The notes under the pieces were generated by a model. The model did not search any database. It was given only the letters and a program-made list of their open reading frames with translations, and had not been told where the DNA came from. From positions 62,001 through 126,000 of IMG/VR virus record IMGVR_UViG_3300032291_003679: DNA of 64,000 bases; one strand, written 5' to 3'. How positions within the stretch are numbered: position 1 is the stretch's first letter; each line of letters starts with the position of its first letter. The DNA comes from a virus. Positions 34,801 to 41,070 of this stretch are shown here, piece by piece. The position numbers were made by a program, and so were the translations under genes.

Positions 34801-37800
34801 GGTCATTCTTGGGTGGCTTCATTATCAAGTTATAAGCAGAACGTGCTTGCTGATATCTTGCTTGACTAAGAGCCTTTTGTAGCGCGCCAGTTGTCCAGAC
34901 GTTGCCTAGCCACCCAGATGCCTGTGGTTTACCGAATCGTGCAACATAATCTCGCTGCTGTTGTGGTGTTCGGTTAATAAAATCAAGATGCTTCGTAAAG
35001 GTAACTAGCTGCTCCCACTTGGATGCTGGAATAATTACTTCCGGCAACTTTGGCATGCCGCGTTCGTCTTTCTTAACAGCCCTGCTGTTAATGACGATAT
35101 TAATAAACTTAAGAGCTTCGTTGATTATTTCGGCATTTGTTCTACACAAAATCATCGTCGGCAGATTTCCCTTGTCGGCCTCTTCGTATCTGTCGACTAT
35201 TCTTCCTTCCTTTGGCGCGTAAAGTTTATCTCTTAATTCCTTAAGGGCTTTATCTTGCTCTCTTCTGCTTAGGGATGAAATATTTAGCTTCTCCGTGGGG
35301 GAAGAATATTTTTTCTCAATTTTAGCAATCAGGAGCTCTCGGGTTGCATCATCAAGTTCTTCAACAGGGAAATTTCCGCGTCTGTCTTCTTTTGGTAACA
35401 ATGGGTCAAACTGTCTATTAATGACCGTTTGTGCCTGACCCTTAACATGCTTCCATGCAACTGGTTGTGGAACCCCTTGCTTCGTTAGATGCAGGTTCTG
35501 TCCACCCAAAACAAGGTTTGTCGCATGACCGATAACTCCGCCGTATCTAAATGACTCAGTAATGCTCTGCGCATACTCCGGCTGTAGTGACTCAAGAATA
35601 TTTTTTGAATCACGGAATGCGTAAACTGCTTGCCTGTCGTCGCCAACAATTATAATTGGAAGTTTATCCCTATTTCTATCAAGGACAGTTTCCAGAACTT
35701 CGTTAGTATCTTGCGATTCGTCAACCATAAAGGCACCGAGAGGATTCTCTGGTGTCGCTACTTTTTTGCGTAAAGTTGCTCTGGACGTTTTCCCGGCCTT
35801 GTCCGAAATCGTCGTAACAATCCACTCTTCTCCATCGGCAACATACGTATCGCCTTCACTAAGAGATGACGGAATGGCGACTTTTGCTCTTGTCTGATTG
35901 CTTGAATGGGTAATTAAGCCTGGGTCTGTTCTTAGGTCTGGGTCCGTCAGCATCCAAAGTTTTGCTATTAGTTCCATTGATGGCATAACGTTAGAGTCAC
36001 CATCTGAAATTTGGTCAACTATCGACTGGACCGAATCAATCCATAGCTTTGGAATTGCGCTTTCCGGCAAAATGCTATCTACTCCGCCGGGCTTTTTCCC
36101 ATGGCCGCGCGGCGTATCTAAGTCTTCTATGGCCTTTTTGGGCTGCATAAAATGTTGGGCAGTAACTTTTTCTTCTTTCGAAAGCCCCCATCTTCTGAGG
36201 GCGTTGGCAAGAAGGTCACCCATTTCAGAAAACTCTACGAACTCACCGTTTGGAAGTTCGAATCCATCAACTTCTACTTCAACTTTTGTTTTTTTGCCTT
36301 TTTCATTAAGGACTGGCTTGCCTGTCGTGTCTACGACAGTTACCATCTTTTTTTTCTTTTTTTGGTTTGGCCACTTGTTTATTTCAAGATGTTTTACAAA
36401 ATCTTCACCCGACTCAAGCACTACCCATCCCAATGCCTCTAGGCCTGGGTCTTCGCCTACAAATGTTTCTATTGTTCCATCAAAAGTTTCCCTGACAAAG
36501 TTTTTACCAATCATCTTTTCGACGTCTGGTGTTTCTTCTTCGCTTTTCCACTTCGGATTACGTCGCATGGACTTTTTGCTATCGCGGGATTTGTTTAGCA
36601 TTACCAGCTTCCGGCGCATACCTTTTCCATACCTGGCGTCACCTTGGCCAAGGCGTAGCGACCACTGCCACAATTTGTCCGTTGTTGCAATACCAGTGTT
36701 TTTGGGGAATTCAACTTCAGCTTCTAATTGGTTTTTAGTGTTAAACACCGTGTAGAAAATGTTGCCAGTTTTATTAGCTTTTGCTAAGTCTGCTACCGTT
36801 TCTTCAATCTTGTCTGCTGGTATTTTGCTGAAATCAACACCGTAAGTATCTGACAGATACGCTAATTGTTCAGCCCTGCGGACATCGCCTTCTGGCCAGA
36901 GTTCAAACTCTCTCTGAAGGGCCCACGCAATGCTCTTTAGTGTTGTTGTTTTGCCCGTTCCTGCACCAGCAAGAACGCTGAAAACTGCTGGATTTCTTTT
37001 ATGTATAAGCGACATTGCTACAGCTATGATGTCACGCTGTTCGTTAGTTGGTTCGTCCTTAAGGGCGAACGCAAGCCCAAGAGAGACTTTCTCGTCTATC
37101 CGTTCAATGTCTGCGACACCTTTTTGTTTGCCCTTTGGTGTTCCACTAATCGGGCCATCTTGTTTGCCGCTAGCTAACGCACCAGACGGAGTTATAACAA
37201 CGCCGTCCTTGTTTTTGGCTGGGAGCCCTTCGAGTGACCGAGCGAGTTCTCTTTCGGAAGGGCTTGATGGAACAAAATCGTCAAAAGCTTCGGAGTCAAG
37301 AAGGTCTTCTAGCGGTCCTACTATTGTCGTTGTCGGTTTGATTGGTTCAATGTCTTCGTATCCTGCAAGCATTGGCACTTCATACCATGAGTCCTCTTTG
37401 CCCTTGCGCTCATCGTCAGGGATGCCGGCAAGACGACGCATTGTTGCCGAACGGTTAAGCAAGTAGTCGTTTGCTTGCTGAGCCTGAACGATTGCTCTAT
37501 GAATTGCGAGAGGGTCTGAACGTAGCTTCTTTAGCCAGCTATTTAGGTACAAAAGATGGTCTTCGCGTACTGTTGGCTCCAGACCCATTGACCCCATTGC
37601 GAATGCTGAACCTATTTCTGCAATCAATTCTTCGAATGCGTACTGGTCATCGCCGAATTCACGGCCCAGAGTTCTGTTTAGTCTTGTTGGGTGAGATGTC
37701 CAGTGAATTGTCTCATGCATTGCCGTCCCATAGAATGCGAGGGCATTCTCAAACTGTTCAAATGCTGGCATGTGAATCTTGTCAGTGGATGGACGATAAA

Positions 37801-40800
37801 AGGCTTGCTGGCCTTTTGATTCGACAAATGCTGGACCTATTTCTTGGATTACGTTTTCAATATCCTGCAACCGCTGCTCTTGGTTGATGTCAGTATCTTC
37901 AACTTCGTAATACTTGTTAGGAAGATTAGAAACATCATCAACGTTGTATACGGTTTGAACAACGTAATAGCGACCCATCTGGATTGCTTGTCCATCAGCG
38001 TTTATTACAGTTCTGCCATCACGTGGCACAAGAATAGAAACGCCGCGAGCACTAGCTCCAGGCTTTAATTTTCCGCCTAGTTTTTCCCATTGCGTTCTGC
38101 CTGCCCATCTGTTTGTTTTGTAGCCGCGACTTTGCGCAGTAAGCAAAAGGGCTAGCTGATTCATGCCCTGGTAAACACGATTTTTAGTTGGGTTACGCGC
38201 AAAGATTTCCGGGTTGCGCCACGGCATCTTCCATTGTTTTGTTTTGTCAGGGTTATCAATTAAGTCTTGCAGGACTTCGATAATCTCCTCGGCCATTCTC
38301 TTGTACATTTCCGCAAGGATTGGAGAGTCTTCTGGTATTTCTGCTTTATCTGGAAGTTTTCCGGATGAAAGTGCAGCACTAATTGGGCCGTCAAATTTTC
38401 TTATCTCGTTGTTGGTTCTCTTGTTTTTTGACTTATTTAGATATTTTGCGTAACCGCTAGAAAGCTTTTGCTCAGGGTCGTCTGGTATTGCTACGAACTC
38501 TGGCTTTCGGCCGCGGGCAAGTTCGAGGTTCTCTCTATCCTGGTCTTGCTGCATGATGGACGTGACAAGGTCCCTATCAGGAGGGATGCGAACGAACCCT
38601 GGCTTTCGGCCGCGGGCAAGCGGAGTGCTTCTGTCGATGACTTCTGGCTTCTCGTCTGGTATCTCTACAAATTCTGGCTTTCGGCCTTGGGAAAGACGCG
38701 TATTTCTATCGAGAACCTGTGGTTGCTTCGGCTTTTTCTTAGGCTTATCTGCCTCCGCTATTTCGTCTTCAGCCATCTTCTCGACACGATTCATATACTT
38801 GTCAAGGTCAGCAATAGCCTTCTTTAGCTTCTTTATCTGGTCAGCGTCAGTAGCGCCGTCCAGCACTCCCTGTAGTTCGTCTCTTTGAGATTCTGCGGCA
38901 CCGTATTTTTCGGCTGAATCAACATCTGGGTCGTCTATTCGCGGAAGGTCTAGCGGGATTTTCCCTGAAGATAGACGCTCGGTCCGAGCAATAGTTTCTG
39001 ATTCTGGCTTAGAAAGCTGACGGGGTGACGGCTTTGGGTTACGAATTGAGCCAGGACCATCTGGAGTTGGGTCCGGAGTAGCAAGTGGGACGCCACGAAG
39101 GAATAGACCTTCACCGACGACTCCGTTGAGGTTTGCGTCACGAGCTGTGAATGGGTCAAAGTCTTCTGCCCCGATTGAGGTAAAGAACCTTCCACGTGAA
39201 CGACCGCCTCCAATGTTAGGACGGTCGATTAGGCGACTGCCGATAGCGCGTCCGAGGCGGTAACCAGCCGCCTTCCACTCTATGTCATTCTCACCTAGAG
39301 ATTTTTTTTTTAGATTATCAACAGCCGTATCGATGGCTTCAATCAGCTCAAAGCTGACACCAGAGGTGATGACGATGCCGTTGACATCCACAAAGGAGTC
39401 GACATTGTGATAGTCAAAGATTGGGTCTAGAGCTTGTTTTACTTGAAAGGCAAACTGAGGCACCACTGGAAGCAAGTATGGCTTCTGGTCGAAATTGTCA
39501 TCTTTTGTTGAGCCAAACTCGCTGAGAAGCTTAAACTTACGACGCTTCTTGCGGCGTCTCCCAACAACTCCACGGAGTGCTGCAACTGCAAGTTCTCCTG
39601 GATACTTTACTTCCAGGTCAGCAATGTAGTCCTCTTCGTTGAATTCTTCGTCAAGTTCATAAGTCTTCTTAGATGCTGTGTCGCCGGTGACTACTCCCTT
39701 GGGAATTACGGCAAATCTGCACTTGCCTTCTGGCTCGACATCCATGGCGATTATCTTGCAAGAATTTCCACCTTGGTAGAAGACGCAGTTTGCGCACTTA
39801 ACGCCAATTGCAGCAACTGGGTTTTCAGCTGCAGGCTTATAGCCAGCCCAAACGCCGTCAGAATCCTCGTTGAAACGACCGTGGCGCTTAACAATCTTAA
39901 GAAGAGCATCTCTTAAGTCTGTTTCTTCTTGGTCGAGATTGTTTTTGTCAAACTCTGGCTGATTTCTTTCATCATCCATGTCTTCGTATTGGACGGGGGG
40001 CAGAGGAACCATACGGTTGCCGTTTTCTCCAGGCTTAATAGCAATTGGCATCGCCGGCATTTGTGATGGGCGAATCACTCTTTGTGGCTCATTTGCAGGG
40101 ACACCAGGTGCCAGCATTGGCATATTCTGCATTGGCGCAACTGGCTTGCGTGCTGGCATCACCACAATCTGCTGTGGTGGACCAAACATGTAGCGTCCGC
40201 GGTTCCCACTAAATCCGCACTTGTAGCGACCGACTTCACCATTGTCCATTCTGCGGGCAAATGTAATTTCGTCGTCGTTTACGTCCATCAGTGAAACTTT
40301 TGCACCAAGGATTGTAGCTAGTTGCTTTTCTATTTCAGCCTTGTCGATGGCGTCTTCGTCGTCTTCCATCATCGCCATCATGACGCCACTGGCGTTGTCG
40401 TCAGACTTAACTGAAATTGTTCCAGTAAGTTGATTTGCTCCATGTAAAACGGGCGAGACCTCGTAAAGTTCAAGTTCGTAAATAACGTTTGCTTGAGACT
40501 TTTGGTCAAACTGGGCCCGAAGGGTCTTGTATCCGATTGACCATTCCTGCTCTTCTCCAAAGAAAGCAACCATGGCAAAAGCTTCCCGACCTTTTTCTGA
40601 ATTAAGGTTGAATTGCACACGGGCGAACAGGCCACCAATGCCAGCCATTTTCATCTTAAGTGGCAAGCGATTGTCCGTATTTGGAACTTCGTAAATCTCT
40701 AGAACTTTACCGATTGGGTCATTCCAGCTATGTCCCCAGACAACTCGTGGCTTACGGCGTTGGAGGCTCTTGGCGAATGCTCCACTTGCAACAATGTCAC

Positions 40801-40939
40801 CAACGGAGTCTTTGTTACCAATACCAGCAACGAAACACTCAACTATGCCCTGAGCCTCATCAAGGTTGATGTTTCCGCCCTTCGAAGAGAGCGAGTTACC
40901 AAGCGAAGTTGACTTGTATTCGAATAGTTCAGATGGCAT
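31877..40939 (-). CDS. Giant polyprotein C: S78 prohead protease fused to ArdC-like and UvrD-type helicase cargo
   Basis: 3,020 residues. Residues 1-175 are an HK97-type prohead protease (family S78): RVVWGHSWNDPIGKV with His70 and EEQEWSIGYKT with Ser134. A Cys module follows (VKCANCVFYQGGNSC, about 390), then a Ca-loop-like DANLNGVVGEG (about 605). Next is a linker zone with LSSG at 656, LSQG 749, LARG 774 and 807, and LSSG 826 and 857. An ArdC-like antirestriction region (about 880-1120) has its zincin HETIHW at 1075. After LASG at 1255 comes an SF1A UvrD/Rep helicase (GAGTGKTT from 1325, DESQDT from 1740, AFSRAKEML near 2320). LSSG at 2478 precedes an unassigned C-terminal domain. Portal lies upstream, scaffold and capsid downstream. 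Protease and helicase are certain; self-processing of the fusion is inferred. Confidence 0.92.
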   Translation of the reverse strand: MPSELFEYKSTSLGNSLSSKGGNINLDEAQGIVECFVAGIGNKDSVGDIVASGAFAKSLQRRKPRVVWGHSWNDPIGKVLEIYEVPNTDNRLPLKMKMAGIGGLFARVQFNLNSEKGREAFAMVAFFGEEQEWSIGYKTLRAQFDQKSQANVIYELELYEVSPVLHGANQLTGTISVKSDDNASGVMMAMMEDDEDAIDKAEIEKQLATILGAKVSLMDVNDDEITFARRMDNGEVGRYKCGFSGNRGRYMFGPPQQIVVMPARKPVAPMQNMPMLAPGVPANEPQRVIRPSQMPAMPIAIKPGENGNRMVPLPPVQYEDMDDERNQPEFDKNNLDQEETDLRDALLKIVKRHGRFNEDSDGVWAGYKPAAENPVAAIGVKCANCVFYQGGNSCKIIAMDVEPEGKCRFAVIPKGVVTGDTASKKTYELDEEFNEEDYIADLEVKYPGELAVAALRGVVGRRRKKRRKFKLLSEFGSTKDDNFDQKPYLLPVVPQFAFQVKQALDPIFDYHNVDSFVDVNGIVITSGVSFELIEAIDTAVDNLKKKSLGENDIEWKAAGYRLGRAIGSRLIDRPNIGGGRSRGRFFTSIGAEDFDPFTARDANLNGVVGEGLFLRGVPLATPDPTPDGPGSIRNPKPSPRQLSKPESETIARTERLSSGKIPLDLPRIDDPDVDSAEKYGAAESQRDELQGVLDGATDADQIKKLKKAIADLDKYMNRVEKMAEDEIAEADKPKKKPKQPQVLDRNTRLSQGRKPEFVEIPDEKPEVIDRSTPLARGRKPGFVRIPPDRDLVTSIMQQDQDRENLELARGRKPEFVAIPDDPEQKLSSGYAKYLNKSKNKRTNNEIRKFDGPISAALSSGKLPDKAEIPEDSPILAEMYKRMAEEIIEVLQDLIDNPDKTKQWKMPWRNPEIFARNPTKNRVYQGMNQLALLLTAQSRGYKTNRWAGRTQWEKLGGKLKPGASARGVSILVPRDGRTVINADGQAIQMGRYYVVQTVYNVDDVSNLPNKYYEVEDTDINQEQRLQDIENVIQEIGPAFVESKGQQAFYRPSTDKIHMPAFEQFENALAFYGTAMHETIHWTSHPTRLNRTLGREFGDDQYAFEELIAEIGSAFAMGSMGLEPTVREDHLLYLNSWLKKLRSDPLAIHRAIVQAQQANDYLLNRSATMRRLAGIPDDERKGKEDSWYEVPMLAGYEDIEPIKPTTTIVGPLEDLLDSEAFDDFVPSSPSERELARSLEGLPAKNKDGVVITPSGALASGKQDGPISGTPKGKQKGVADIERIDEKVSLGLAFALKDEPTNEQRDIIAVAMSLIHKRNPAVFSVLAGAGTGKTTTLKSIAWALQREFELWPEGDVRRAEQLAYLSDTYGVDFSKIPADKIEETVADLAKANKTGNIFYTVFNTKNQLEAEVEFPKNTGIATTDKLWQWSLRLGQGDARYGKGMRRKLVMLNKSRDSKKSMRRNPKWKSEEETPDVEKMIGKNFVRETFDGTIETFVGEDPGLEALGWVVLESGEDFVKHLEINKWPNQKKKKKMVTVVDTTGKPVLNEKGKKTKVEVEVDGFELPNGEFVEFSEMGDLLANALRRWGLSKEEKVTAQHFMQPKKAIEDLDTPRGHGKKPGGVDSILPESAIPKLWIDSVQSIVDQISDGDSNVMPSMELIAKLWMLTDPDLRTDPGLITHSSNQTRAKVAIPSSLSEGDTYVADGEEWIVTTISDKAGKTSRATLRKKVATPENPLGAFMVDESQDTNEVLETVLDRNRDKLPIIIVGDDRQAVYAFRDSKNILESLQPEYAQSITESFRYGGVIGHATNLVLGGQNLHLTKQGVPQPVAWKHVKGQAQTVINRQFDPLLPKEDRRGNFPVEELDDATRELLIAKIEKKYSSPTEKLNISSLSRREQDKALKELRDKLYAPKEGRIVDRYEEADKGNLPTMILCRTNAEIINEALKFINIVINSRAVKKDERGMPKLPEVIIPASKWEQLVTFTKHLDFINRTPQQQRDYVARFGKPQASGWLGNVWTTGALQKALSQARYQQARSAYNLIMKPPKNDPTGKALGTKGMLELLQGTVVKGVHEKGKAKGKEKIDIIPAVLIPERKTMELDNWNVGVDQIREIAGRQKSAWKAKSTQREKLFIIPNVDDTFKQAVYAALEIEGGSDKSPGKATGRIIITGDGVDTGRPIDRPDGSQKVNTPPGGRGSNNGRYRRDLEKAIIQLGLQDKIEVMQEAERGFRIEGQAGRRHYDGFVIKGETLEESTEILAQIAQAVRDAAKTGGGDVEITTMQLSKGRESRFVAVAEDMGDPSQNLPSNLAQGEAGIGFMEEGNLVHVAFSRAKEMLDPGNAGFFYYLHDERTKAIRDAMKQAVVDGHIPPELDRGAFGDKDGIPLPDWYKAINAMSLSELENGFPARPTDEKDDEVIVVPVPVDDDGDSEEVEGIITEIDEEDYEFGEDGKPGEDDFVLPEGDDDDEVVDEGDIDDVLGMTLSSGATTDGSRRLTRRSRKISGSNIYGGSLSAQQLAGLRINGDPNSSKNRQALQFAMQAWDGVRKRGIAIDIDDDSLSVPVRQSRTRGAMQNVGKAMKARQERVRIGKISDNNKNENPSAETWMLSIDKLADTIRIPTEFTSRENFNTEDGSTIRWTQSRPATRDEISKMLGLSPANAAKMREPDAGINHDAVRLLIAELGKQKELSAWRYFAPVSANEAKKVVQSPEGDIIEDISQIDLASENAGRANMRDRFIIETFGKDAFPYWFDVEENQSMTPEEYVQLGEVSETSKFRASGRFYPDSATRGDSEAEIDLYGESFDMLLPEEGSIDDSGEIIRDDKTAIEDFDLDSLLDYLGIDRKEWKKGLQERLSSAFGTDSIGINDAWRRKGIPTATIAQMIRNGVLPDAKSVWKESDTGERFDTEMKRPKYAVYEALYEFIDKSFPKLNTRENRNKIIEATDLAYTLEAATQNRGSVWTPSKGNEPRFSGSELQSMVNRFNEMFGTRYTIDDIFSDEQLRTARERVESGNSLWVDKKNSKNPDK
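38464..38695 (-). repeat. Tandem GRKPxFVxIP protein repeats in polyprotein C
   Basis: Three near copies of L-x-x-G-RKP-x-FV-x-IP follow one another: LSQGRKPEFVEIPDE, LARGRKPGFVRIPPD and LARGRKPEFVAIPDD (about residues 749, 774 and 807), the last followed by LSSGY at 826. The DNA copies are also similar (CTTTCGGCC stretches), so they arose by local duplication. Each includes a degenerate form of the LSSG site. Confidence 0.85.
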
Positions 40940-40940
40940 G

Positions 40941-40968
40941 CAATAGACCCTTCAAGTTGTGTCTATTG
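40941..40968 (-). promoter_or_regulatory. Hairpin enclosing the ribosome-binding site of polyprotein C
   Basis: The inverted repeat CAATAGAC (40968-40961) and GTCTATTG (40948-40941) makes an 8-bp stem with a 12-base loop ending one base before ATG 40939. The only Shine-Dalgarno-like sequence, GAAGG, lies at the 3' side of the loop next to the stem. The structure could expose or limit ribosome entry for the protease fusion. That it forms in the cell is inference. Confidence 0.55.
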
Positions 40969-41070
40969 AAGATAATAAGCGATTGGGAAGTCTGTTTGGT
41001 GTAACTATTACTTAAGATTTCAGTATAAAGAAACTATTCTATTGTTGGCGTTAATTTACTGAAACTGCAC

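Noticed and set aside
35898-36755. 285-codon plus-strand open frame opposite the helicase part of polyprotein C
   Set aside because: It mirrors the third-codon pattern of the minus-strand gene, gives a Ser/Pro/Phe-rich product with no motif, and the minus strand clearly encodes helicase motifs.
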